A DNA stretch of 64,000 bases from Trichobilharzia regenti. Its lineage: Eukaryota; Platyhelminthes; Trematoda; Strigeidida; Schistosomatidae. The stretch is taken from the NCBI GenBank assembly GCA_944472135.2, contig OX235270.1:116079842-116143841 (forward strand), read 5' to 3'. Both the position numbers and the translations under genes were made by a program. Shown piece by piece: positions 28,101 through 40,900 of the stretch; the first letter of the stretch is position 1; each line of letters opens with the position of its first letter. A model generated the notes under the pieces. That model saw nothing but the letters and a program-made list of their open reading frames with translations. It did not search any database and was not told the DNA's origin.

Positions 28101-31100
28101 TGCATGTGACGACCACAAAGATTGCTTCCTGAAAAAACATACATTTAAAAATGCATAAATTAAGATGGAAATGAAATCGAAATGATCCTATCAGCTGACT
28201 GACAAAATTCAATAGAAAGTTTTATAGTCGTGAGTTTATCACTGTTGTGTTCACCTCGGTAAAAAACATTTCTAGATGTGACATTAAACAGATGAATTAC
28301 TGTTACTGATTACTGAAGCCCACATAAGTTCTAATTTTATAATATTCAAATGATTTTACTGGATATGCTTTAGTTTTTAAGAAAAGGAAACTAGTTGGTG
28401 ACAATGAACTTGGAGTTCTACTGATATTGAACAGGAATTGGCTATAAGCCGTGTATAGGTTGCAGACTCTTCAGCAACTAGTTAGCGGTAGCTTTTGAAT
28501 AATGAGGGTCTGATTACTATGGAGCTTGTGCAAAAACCTGTTATCTGAAAACATGATAGGTCTAGAATTTGTGAAGACCTTATTCTTTCAACTACTAGCA
28601 TTCGTACTCACTTTGCAGAAGTAAATTAACACCTTTTGCATTCCTTTGAGACTGATCTTGTTCAGGTCAAAGACAATTACAATCTGTTTCATTTGAAAAT
28701 TCACTGTTAGCACAGTAACCTGCATAGATTTTTAAAACTTATTGATTTCTCAAACTCATAATTCTAACTACACGATTAAAACGGCCAAAGTAAGAGATAA
28801 TGTATGCATGATGAAAAACAAAATCTGCAGCATAATAATTGATTAAAAGGACGGAAATCACTTGACTGATCATTAGACGCTTTCTAAATACAAACGCCAC
28901 AGGTCATCTGATACTCACGACAAAAATCATCTGACAAAAATTAACGAAACTATATTATAGACAACACAGGTAATCCGAAATCTGAGTAGCAGTTTTCCTT
29001 GATAGATGTCAGGTTAATGCAGCATGCACAACAAGAGGAGAGATTGGCTACACGATTGTGTTTCAGTAGTGTCGAAACCAGGAAATAATTTGAAGAATAC
29101 ATAAGTAACAATCTGTTGACTCTATTCAATGCACCTTGAAGGGCTAGTGTAAAAATAAAACCTCGTATTCACATAAAGTGGAAAATAGTTCCGAAAAAAG
29201 TGTATGTTATGCTTAACACGGTGTATTCATTCAATATACCATTGAAGTAATGAATAAAAAACCAGGAAAAAGCCCTCTCTGTATATTCGCCAAAAGAAAA
29301 AGCATGAAAAACTGAGATCTGAATGAATTGCAAAGGCAACAGAAGAATACAATTTATCAGTGGTTTTATGATTGCTTTTAGAGTTTTTGGGGAGTTTAAC
29401 GCATGAAGTTATTATTGTTTTTTATGTCATTACATGCAGCTAAGTCTTTGAAATCTACAATTTCGCTTACTTCTTCAGCTAAAGATATCTTAAGTCAACA
29501 TTAGATAGAGAAAAAAAATAGCCAGAACGACTACACAACTTACCTCGTTTAACAAGGAAATTAAGTTGACAGATGATTCGAAGGCCAAGAATAGTGATGA
29601 CCTGCCCGTTGTTGATGTATTCATTATATCCTCCTTGTTTGTGTGTTTCGACTTCGATAAATCACCGTTCATTACAATTTGCTTTAAACCATCACTATCG
29701 GAGTCCATTGTACTAGTAGCATCAATAACTGTGAAATTAGTAGTAGCTGTTGTTACTGTTGTTGTAGTAACAGGAGTTGTATTATTAGGTAAAGTGACAG
29801 AATTCGTTTCAGTCTGAATTATTTTTGTATTCACCTGAGGCTCAGAAATTATTGCTTCCATTGAAGAGAATAAGTTTTGTTCGGAAGAGTTTAGAAAGCA
29901 AATTTGTAGTGCTAGATTATTCTCCTAAGATTTAAAATAGAATTGAAAGAGTTTTGAAGGAAGTGCATTCATCGAGTGTTTGTTACATAGATACAGTATG
30001 AAAACCATCTTCAAAGCAAAAATTCAAAATAATCCATTTTTACTTTCAATTAAGTTTTTTGCTTTATCATCTGAGAGAAATGTCCATTGTAGATAGGATT
30101 TTGCATTATATCCCACTTATTTACAAATTAAAGATACATAAAATTTACAAATATAGATAGTTGATTTCATATATGCTGTCTAGCTGTTTGTAGCAGAAGA
30201 AATAAATAACCATAGATTAATAATGCAACTAACCAATCAAAGTGATCATGAATGTGATTGGATGATTTTTACAACTGAAGGTCATTTGCAACTTAGTCAT
30301 ATTTACAGTGCATAATAACAAACCAAAACTTGTCTGTTATGTAAACTGAGCAGTACAATTAATTATAATTAGTAGTTACTATCTGCTTTAGAGTCTTATA
30401 CAACTATGGAAATATAAACAAACTCCTTAGGTTTTAGTCTCACTCCGTATGCATACCTGTTATATGTACATAAACTATAAATAGATTCATTCCTGTCCAA
30501 AAGCATGTCAAAAATATCATTTGCTTCATGCCTCTTACTGATGTCTGCTGTTTTGCGAAAATAATTGCTTTTTTCTTGCATGGTTTTGAAAGTCATTCAA
30601 CGTCATGACACGGGTTCTAACGATTCATAGGTTGAGTTGAATATTAAGTCACTTTTCAGAAGAAGATATTTTATGCACTGCACATTTATATGGTAATGAG
30701 GTCATAATTCTGGCGCAATATTTATCAGTTTGCTCATAACTCTTGATGCGGATCCTGAGACTGCATGCACATTCCGCATACATTTAACTTGATTATAACT
30801 AACGGGATACCCCGATCGATATAATACAATGACCAGTAATCAATAGAAGTCAAAAAATAAATTATACCGAATCTACTTAAGAATGATTAAATTCAGTGTG
30901 AAGCATTTTTTTAAAGCTAAAATTTAATATTTTGCTAAGCATAATTTCATGTGGAAATAGCAGTAATATCTGAAATTTTGTTGTGCTTTGTTTTCTATTT
31001 CTCGATCTCTAGACTGAAAAGCTTTTCAGAAGAATGTATTAAGCATCCTCTAAAAATGAGATGAAGTGCAACCTCATTTAGAATCCTTTATGTGTATTCT

Positions 31101-32844
31101 TTCTGAAGGCTCACTTGGCTGGCTGCAGAAATTAAAGCTTCATATTAGAAACCAGAGGGTAATGGAGGTGTGCAGCTGAAGCCCTATGTTCCTCTAAGAA
31201 CTAAAGGATACAATAATATAATAATTAGAAACCAGAAAATTAATATATTCTAACTCATCAATGACAAGCACATAAAACTGTATAACACAGTGACCTAGGG
31301 TAACATGAAGAGATGAAAAGTCCTCAAAAACCGAAAGAAACTTCAGAGGTTCTTAGTTAAATTAACATGAGCTTAATTGATTTTCTTAGAAGTCGTCCAA
31401 AAAGAGAAAAAATGGTAAACTATACGGATATTTACAAACGAAGGTGTGAGTAATTCAACTAATTCCTTTTAGGTAGGAAATTTCCCCACTGCAAAATTTC
31501 ACTTGGCTTGTATTAAAGGAATAGTTGTAAAACAAACAGAAAAACTGAAAATATTTCACTATTGATTAACACAAGTAGGTAAAAGCATACTTGTGTGACA
31601 CCTTGGGTCAATATGCAGGTTCGAGTGATCTAAACACTCAGTAAATTTCTGCAATCAAAGTGCCTCTATTAGCGCTATCGATGTTATGAAATGAAGACCT
31701 TGAAAAGGCCTGTTTTAAATCCAGATAACGTAAGTCCCCCCGGTAACTTCGAGAGCATAACACTGTGAGACTTTATCAAAACAAAATTTACCTATAATGG
31801 AACTTCGAGAGTATTTTGAAAAAAATTTAGATTCTTAACTGTGGATTCACTGTTGGTGAACAATGGACTGAAAGGAGAAGATTGTTATATCTAACTAGCC
31901 CTCTCTGTGCAATAACGGTAACCACTGGCGTAAATCAGCCTTCATAGATGACGTATAACAAAAAAATTACAGAGACTGCATACTCCCAAGATAGTAAATT
32001 GTTGTCACTATGATAACAGCTGGCAGAGTTCGCTAAATCATAGTACTACCTCACATTTATGAAATGAATTTGAGAAAAGAATAGTGAAACGCCAAAAAAT
32101 CTTTATGATAGAAGGGAAATCAATTAATACACCCATTGATAGAATACAATGATAAAATCATTTTAGTAGTTTTATTGACGCGAGGAACATTAAAAAAAAT
32201 AAGAATTTTATTGAATTGAATTTTTGACCCGTTGCACAAGAGGTGGCTCTCGTGGCCCAAGTGGTCTAGTGGATAACGCTTTGGTGTTTGAAACTATGGG
32301 TACTGGGTTCGAGCCTCGGTGGGAACATCATCACTCACTGAGAAATGCAGGTACATCCAGATGACGAGTCCCAAATAGGACGAAATGTGCATCCTGGATT
32401 CCACTGCTAACCACCATCCACCAGTTGTAAGAATTTTATTGTTTCAATCGAAACCATGTATAAATCTATGAAATCCTAACAAATCACTCAGCTCACCTGA
32501 TGTCGTCGATCTATCCATGAAGGTCTTGACTGTAGCCATTCTTCAACTTCGCTACATAGATCAACAGATCTACCCACTCGGGGAGAATTTTTGGTAGTTG
32601 ACGGCTAAAATTTCATTTACACAAACGAAAAAAAAACATTAGTTACATGCACATCAGACAGCCTCAAAATGTAAGCAGAGTATATATGTTAATTGAGTGC
32701 TGAGATTCTCAAGAAAGTCTAATCATTCACAACAGGAACGTACAGCTTAAATACATGCTGCTGTTTGAAGGTTTCTATGTTAATTTAGAAAAAAAAATAC
32801 TGAAAAGAGAATATTCTTTTCGAAAACTTCTTCAGGATCTACAG

Positions 32845-32885
<41 letters not shown>

Positions 32886-34878
32886 ATAATATGTTTGTGC
32901 ATATCATTTCCAAAAAGTCCTTCGTGTAAACGATATACGCTGGATTATTATTTACTTGGTATTGGAAATATTGTGCGTCGGCAGCACAGCGGTTAGGACG
33001 CACGCCGACCATGCACATTGTCCGAGTTTCGATCCCCGGTCACAGACGCACTCCTTTACCTTGCTAAGCCAGAAATAATTCTGGTAAAGAGGAAAGGTTG
33101 GGCATGAGGCTAGCAACCCCATCCTGTAAAAATAAACACTTCTACAGAAATCTCCAAGCAACTAGTTTGAAGCCCTATGTTCCACTGTGAACGTGAAGGA
33201 AAAAAAATATTGGAAATATTATTGTTTTGAAATTTAAACGAGCATATTATTGTGTAGTAATTCACTTCAGCAACATATTCTAACCATATAGGGATACTGA
33301 TGACCAAAATGACCATTACGCTTTCATTAACTTCTCACAAAAGAAAAAAAGTAAAAAAATCACAACAACTCAAGACGGAATAAGAAGGATAGACAAGAAG
33401 CAACGGGAGAATTCAGGAGGGCACAGCTAACATAAAAATGACGTTGGCTATGCTCCATTCTCTTCAGTTTCAACCGTAGTGAACCATCTTCTGATCCTCT
33501 ACTTTGGGTGTAGGTTATAATTTCAAGTGTGAATATCTGTTTAATTGCTAGACACAACTATTTATTGCTAGAGTCATTGCTGTATATTTCTTGTATAAAA
33601 ATCTCAAACTTTTTATAATTACTCAACAGTTTTGTATCTAGTGAAGTGAGTTAGGATTCACTTTGCATAGTGGAAAGTCTAGACCAAGATGAAATACCTC
33701 CCTCAGAGGAGTCGCATCAGAGCCAAAGGTTTTAAATACTATTGTAATTATTGCCGTATGGGAAACTCACTTTCTTTTCATTTGGAAGTACTCAGAAGTC
33801 ACCTAGTCTTACTTTGCATTTTCTAGATTAAATTAATAGAGGATGCGGTAAGAAACTACAGTAAAAAAAATAAATTTCTTATCTGCCACTCTCATTAAGT
33901 CATTTGTAAGCTTGTCACCAGGTTGGGGTAAGGAAAACAGCTATCATCAAACATCTCTTTTAAGTAAAGTAACAGGCTATTGATGAAGGACAATCATACA
34001 TATATAATAAGGAAATATATTTTAGTCAGTAGATATCAATCTGGAAACTTTAGAGACTGGTTATTCAGGTCATTTCATAAAAAATGAGATATTTTTTATC
34101 TGGAATAATTGACTAATTACAATATTGACAGCCTGCTGAGCAAGATCTATCCCAACATGAACAGTGACACTTCCTACCTAGTCAAAGCAACCCAGTCAGT
34201 CTCACTAAGATTCACTCTCTCTCTCTCTCTTTGGAATTTATTTAGAAAAGTGCTTAGTGGAAGTACCTTCTAAGTTTAGACGTTCAGAATGAGATGTGCT
34301 ATAGAAATAATAATGACATAAACCACAGTGCCTTGTTACACAGGTTCGAGTTCCAGAAGGGACATGAGTTCCTTCATGATTGCAGATACGCCTTGCTGAC
34401 AAGCGCCAATAAGCACGAAACCCAGGTCCTAAACTTCCTGATGACTGCCTCCAACCATCTAATAATATAATAAACATCCAGATATACATGAACCATTATT
34501 ATGAATGCACAATATTTATCAACTACTGAAAAGCATTTGTTCGACTGTTTCTATATAGACACGAAATTGAAACTATTATAAATGAAAATTAAAATCAATA
34601 ATGATAGCATTATAAAGTCACGTGAACTTATTACCTATTTCAAGTATTTTAGATTAGACTTCATAACAGTTGATATAATAAGTAGTTTATTACACTTGGA
34701 AAAATATTCATTCTCGTAACTTCTTATTCTGTTATGGAGTCACTTTCACATTACTTTGTAGATTCAAGCGTTTAACCAATCTGTATTCAGTCGTACTTAA
34801 ATATTATTTATTTTTTTTTTTTTTAAGAAAACCGACCAGTACTATTGGGAAGAAATTGTTAGTGGTCTCAACTTACTA

Positions 34879-34929
<51 letters not shown>

Positions 34930-37900
34930 CTAATTTAATATCATATTAAGATTAGACGACAATGTCATTTACTATATGACAACCAGTTTCAGAATAGCCA
35001 CTGCTCTTATTGAGATTCCTTAGTGAAGCCAATAATTTGCATCTAATTAGAAACATGAACATTTTTAAGTTGTTTGGTACACTGTGTTGGTGAATAACAG
35101 CGAACACGAAACGCATGTTAATAAGGCCTTCTATCTGATTAACTGCTAACGTGTAATACTCACAACTATATATCATTCTGATATAATTTAGTCTGACGTT
35201 TAACTCTGTCCATCCTGTATATTTGGTCTCAAATCTACTTCAAGTGTTAGAAACTTTGTTTATGGCATTGCTGACTGGTCTCCGAGTTCGTCAATTTAAA
35301 TAGAGATCGTCCTTCCTTTAGGACATTATGCCATGTTTTGCTGAACTTGTTATCTAGTTTTAGAAACGCCAGTGGTGATTTCAGAGCACCTATAATTTCA
35401 TTGGGGGAGGGGGGGGGAGACTTACGTCACCTGAAGTTTTCCATCAGTTACATACTATGTCACTTTGATTTTTATTTTCCATAAGGTCCTTTATTCCGCT
35501 CCTTTTTTATGAGACGAGATATAATTAAAGGTATAGTGTGCTGCTAGTGAGTCTCAATCGGTAAGCAAGTGAATTTGAAAATTTTATTAATGGTAGCTAC
35601 AAATATGAGTATAAAATTCTATAAGTCTGACTCTCAGATGAGTGTTAGTCTTAAACGAGACATAGTCACATGTACACCATTCTTTCTCTATTGATTTGAT
35701 CTACAATTTTAATCCTGTTTTTCTATCTTTCGATTCCTTACCATAAAAAAAAACAACAGAATACAACAATGGAATTAAAGCAGTTGAAAACCTACCAAAA
35801 GAGCAAGTCAATATCCCCTAGCAGGTAGTATACTGGAGAGTAAACTTCTTGAAATAATTCTCGTATTTTTAACACTCTTTTACCCAAGTATCTAAAGTAA
35901 ACTTTTAAAATGTTTTGAATACTAATTCATCCAACAATCTAAAGAATGAAATAATTAATTTCACTTCTCCTGAAAAGGATCATTTAAATAAAGAGCTTCT
36001 CAAACAACAGTAATATAAGAAAAACTGTTACCAAGCCTAAAAAGGAGTGACTTAAATCAGATACAAGAGATTTAGTTCAGATATATGGAAGGGAACAGAA
36101 TTGAGTGTTTCTGAGACTGTCAGACTTTCCTAAAATTAACCATTCATATTTGTACATACGACATTAATTTTTAAATGAAAATGATTATGATAGAGAAAGA
36201 AAGACCAGATTTGCAGTATAAAATGATATCATTCTATTTCACAGGTTCTCATCAGCTATACGACAGGGCCAGGAGGTTATGTTCGCCTAACAAGGTAGAA
36301 GAAGAATTCAGCTTTGTCGAAAAACGGCTTAAGGAAAACGGGTATCCAAAAGGATTTATCCTAAAGTACAGCAAAGAAACGGATGAGAAAGAGAAGCATC
36401 CAACAATTGAAAAGAAGAAAGTGTTCATTTGCCTCCCATACAAAGGGGAAACCGTATCGCAAAAGATTGACAAGAGGATGAAGGGAGCAATAAAGAGGTG
36501 CTCCCCTGCAGCCACTTTGGTGACACTATACAGTACTACATGCTCTATAAAGCAATCGAAACTGGATAAGTACCCTGCTGATGTTACCTCCAACTGCATT
36601 TATAAATTTACGTGTACCTGCGGCAGCAAGTACATTGGAAGGACAGAAAGAAGGGCTTCTGTTTGGTTTTTAGAACGTATTCCAAGAAACTTATGCCTTA
36701 AAGGAAGCAGATATTTACAAAGTGCAATTACCAGACACCTTGTGGATACGGGTCATTTTGTCGAGATTTCTAAATACTTCAAAATATTAAACATACAAAG
36801 GACAGCGAATCTACTACGATCTGCTGAAGTAATTGCGATCAAACGTCACAGACCAAACTAATGCATACAGAAAGAGAGTGTGGTCAATCTCTCACTCCCC
36901 TTTTAACCATATCACTATCACTACACTGATTAGTCATACACACTAGTGAGCTCAACTCATTAAGCAAGTTTCCAAATTGATGAACTTTGACCTTCTTGAG
37001 TTGCCATGTTGACACTGTTTATTAGATTTTTCTGTTTTCTGTCCTCTCTCACCCCCTTTTTTTCTTCTTTCATAGTTTGACAGTATATAAATTGATGGTG
37101 ATTGACTTAGATTATAATACTTATATTCCAGATGCGTTCACCTTATAATGTTTTCTCTATTACCTTTCAAACAATGAAGTATGAAATGTTATTATTTATA
37201 ACCATTGTAATTTCAGGTAGTTTTCAGCTGATGAGAACCTATGAAATAGAATGGTATCATTTTATACTGCAAATCTGGTCTTTCTTTCTCCATCAAAATT
37301 TATCAAGGGAACCAAATGTATGAAAATGGTTATGTATTGGTTATTTTATTTCTCAATAAACCGGGAATTTCTGTTACCGTAGTTTCCAATATGATTGTAC
37401 ATGTCATTTTAGATGTCACTAAGAAACAAAATCATTTTGGTACATTCTTCTTTGTGTGTATTTTTAAGAGATTTCCTTCTGAGCTGAAAAGTGTTATTAT
37501 ATTTAGTTTTATTCATGTTGACTAACCAAATGTTTTCAACCTTTAATTATTATACTAGTTTCTGTACAATTTTGGCTAGCAACCTGAGAGAGTTATAAAG
37601 CAAGAAAAACTGGAAATCCTACCACTACAATCTATCACAATGTCGAAATCGACAACTGTTGATAAAATGGGATACACGTGTATCACTGAAATTAGTAAGC
37701 AAATTCGATAGAGTTCGATCCGTTTCAGGTATACGATGATCTCTACAATCAAACTGACGGATCCATACCTGAAACAGTCTCTCTTAGCTGTCTTCACTTA
37801 ATTTGTTTGGAGCTACTGGGGATTGGGGTTGGTAGATTTATATTTGATGATGGCGTTTCTTCACCCATTTAACGCTAAATTCAACTAAACCCATAAATTT

Positions 37901-40900
37901 AATTTATAAATTAGATGTTCAACGTTTTACGATTCCTTCAACTGATTTTAAAAGTTGAACTGTATTTAATATTGTCTAATTAGTGTTATCTTCCATTTTA
38001 GTATTCGCAGTAGTTAAAACAAGGTAAAAGTTAACCGAATAATTTTTACACTGAACTACTTTTAATACGTGCAACAATTAAGAAGCTTTCCGCAGAATAA
38101 TAAATAACACATATTCGGATATCCTTTTTAGGCATAGTCTATCTTTGTTAAATCTATTAACAATAATGATTTTATTTGTTACATATTTTACTGAAATAAA
38201 TGAGTTTTCAACTGTTTAATAACGTTCATTGTCAGAAGAAAATTCTGTTTAGCTATTTCAACTCCGAAAATTGTAATAATGGATAACATTTAGGAATATT
38301 GTTGCTTAGGGTCCTATTTGTCTCCAGTAAATGATGGAAAATACAATAGTGAATATTGATTGCATTAATTATTTCCATAAAATAGTATTTTATGGTCAAC
38401 GTTTACTTATCGCATATGGTTGAAGATAAAATTCTATGCAGAGTCAATATTCCAAAGTGCGTCGTAACACAAATGACAGAATGCTGTTAACAGGCATTGA
38501 GAGAATACATGGCTAGGCATTGCATGCAAATAGCACAAAAACCCAGTTGTATTAAACTGCGACACCACCCAAGTGAATGTCTAGAGATCGAATTTACAAC
38601 TCGAGTCACTAATCCACAAGCATAATGGATTAGTTGACCACATTCTACCGACTCATCCTTAACCTCTTTGGGTCGTCGACCTGTTCACACTAAAGTGATT
38701 TGGCACTACAAGATTTTAAAGGAACCAAATCACTGAATTCTTCACATCAACAGTATAGGTGTTCTCTTAATCTGTAGCGCAGATAACTGCTACGACGACA
38801 AAGCTGCAAAATTACTATACAATTGCTCTGTGACAACATACATAAAGTGAGATAGTTATGTTATTGTTCTTCAGATATGCTGAACATGAAAGCCTTTGCA
38901 CATGACAATACTGTTTCAACTTCAAAAAATCCTTAGTATATTCGAGTATATACAGACAATATTACCTTAGTCCTCCTGTATTTCCTTTTCCTTGTATTTT
39001 ATTAATAGTACTGATCACTTTCAGCAATCTGACAGCCAGATTCTCCCAAAATGCTTTATTATATTTTTTTCTGCCACCGCTTAATTCTATCTGTATCACT
39101 TAAATATGTGTACATGTAGACATCACACATTTTATAAGTTTTTGCAAGCTTAACTACTGTCTTATGGAGGTTCAGCCTTATCTGACTAATCGCAAGCAGT
39201 TGTTCTATGAGCTCTGTGGTCACACAACACTAATGCTGTCTGTGTTTCATGTGGTTCAAAAGAAAATAGACCTCGGAACCGCGGGCAGCCAGCAAGTAAT
39301 TACGGCCCACACACTTTCATAAACACATAAACCTCTCCTAGTTATCGTCTACCTTCATATCGTTACTTTCCCACCACTTTTAACACCATTCTACATATAT
39401 GGGTTTTTTACATTAGCTCAACTTAGAAACCATTAATAGCAACTACAGCAGAAAAAAACTACCAATAATCTCTTGAAACCACTCCGTTAACTTCACATTA
39501 GAGCATTCAACGTCCAGAAAGTTTGTCAAATCAGATAACAGGCCTCACTAGTAAAATCTAATTACATGTCGAGCGATAGATGTATGTTATATTTTGGGGA
39601 CACACATACACAACCCACGTTCAGTTATTTTCACCTAAAAGATCCTTTGGAAAAAAAGGTTGCGATAATTGTCGATACCTTTCATAATCTCTGCTTACGT
39701 CCCAACTAGCTATTGTTCGGATGGAGCAAAAAAGAATGAGTCCCACAAAACGTTCGCCAGTTTACTGTTAAACCAAAAGTGCTGATGTACATTCGTTTTG
39801 GCAGTGCTGAAGTAGGAAAGCTATGCCACTCAAAAAAGTATATTGATGGCATCTATGGAGTCCTGGGACAGCGGACTGATGATTCTGTTCGGACAACCAT
39901 CTTTTTCTGGTAGACAGTAATTTCAGCTATAAGGTAAGACATCGCCTAACCTCGCGACATCCATCAATAAATCAAGGATACACTCAGGTACATCACTTAA
40001 CTATATTCTGTCCATATAGAATGCCGCTCCTTGTGGAACATCTGTACTCACTCTCCTCCATACACATATATCCCATTAAGTATTTGACTGTTGATGTGAG
40101 ATACGTAAGATTGGAATTCTTGAAACACTAAGAACCAATGGTTGAAGACCGTTGCTGATATGATTCAGAAATGTTATCAGTGGCGCATATGCATTCCCTC
40201 TCTACGAAATCCTTGATCCATCAAATTCTCATTTTTCTCCATATACTTATTATTTCCCCTGTGAATTTCTTCCACCTTTTTGTAGTATATGAAGTGTAGT
40301 AACTTGAACTGATGCTCTTTTTTGAGAGGCTTTTCGTTGTAATCTCATTTAGTCGGTCTTGTTTCATAAGCTACACTGATAATCCCGTCATGGGATCACT
40401 GCAAAACTCACAAAAATATTACCTAAACATTTCGTCTTATACATAAACAAAGGTGACATAAAACTCACCATATCTGACACAACAGAACACTGATTAAGTC
40501 TATCCATATTGGCAGTGGTTCTGGTTCGAATAGGTGAACCCCATTCAGGCATTAATTTGCCTGCTATCGTATAATCTTTCTCTGCCAGCAATGCCTGAAA
40601 ATGGAAAAGAAGTGGATTTCATAGTTTTTAAGTACTTTGTGACAAGATATAACATATGAAATATTCCATATGACAGAATATTATAACAGTTGGTAAATGA
40701 ATGAAAAAACATCAGTAGAATGCCCAAGAAATGCAGTAAAATGAAAAAATGTACTCTTAAAATCCGTTTTATTTTATCTACTTTGCGTTAATTTTGTATT
40801 ATGGTAAAAGCGTTTTTTTTTTCCTTCACTTTCCCCAGTAGAACATAGGACTTTAAGCTATTGGCTTGAAGTTTCTGTAGCAGTGTTTATTCTACAGGAT

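Larger units (their letters stand above)
29925..32496. other. Intron 5, with two small SINE/LINE insertions
   Basis: It holds the 67-bp RTE tail insertion (31.16-31.22 kb) and the Sm-alpha copy (32.21-32.43 kb). The stretch 29.93-31.14 kb shows nothing recognisable. Confidence 0.45.
36193..37290 (+). mobile_element. 5'-truncated Penelope-like element between inverted 65-bp terminal repeats
   Basis: The repeats at 36193-36257 and 37226-37290 are reverse complements with two mismatches, and each carries a full hammerhead motif. Between them lie the last part of a PLE protein and its 3' region. This fits PLE insertions, which are often 5'-truncated and bear inverted pseudo-LTRs. The right ribozyme is sense to the protein and the left one is antisense. 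Confidence 0.8.
32605..40468. other. Intron 4 (7.9 kb), with SINEs, microsatellites and a PLE fragment
   Basis: It holds a (TA)n run, the chimeric SINE at 33.0 kb, a family B SINE at 34.3 kb, an (AT)n run, a G-rich purine run (35403-35420) and the PLE endonuclease fragment at 36.2-37.3 kb. The stretch 37.3-40.4 kb shows no clear element. Around 39.19-40.05 kb the sequence is less AT-rich and may be an old unassigned repeat. Confidence 0.45.

Noticed and set aside
29566..29817. 83-codon ORF on the plus strand
   Set aside because: It is a reverse-strand shadow of SCHIP1-like exon 6.
39190..40050. Possible degenerate retroelement in intron 4
   Set aside because: Composition differs from its surroundings, but no frame or motif could be tied to a family.
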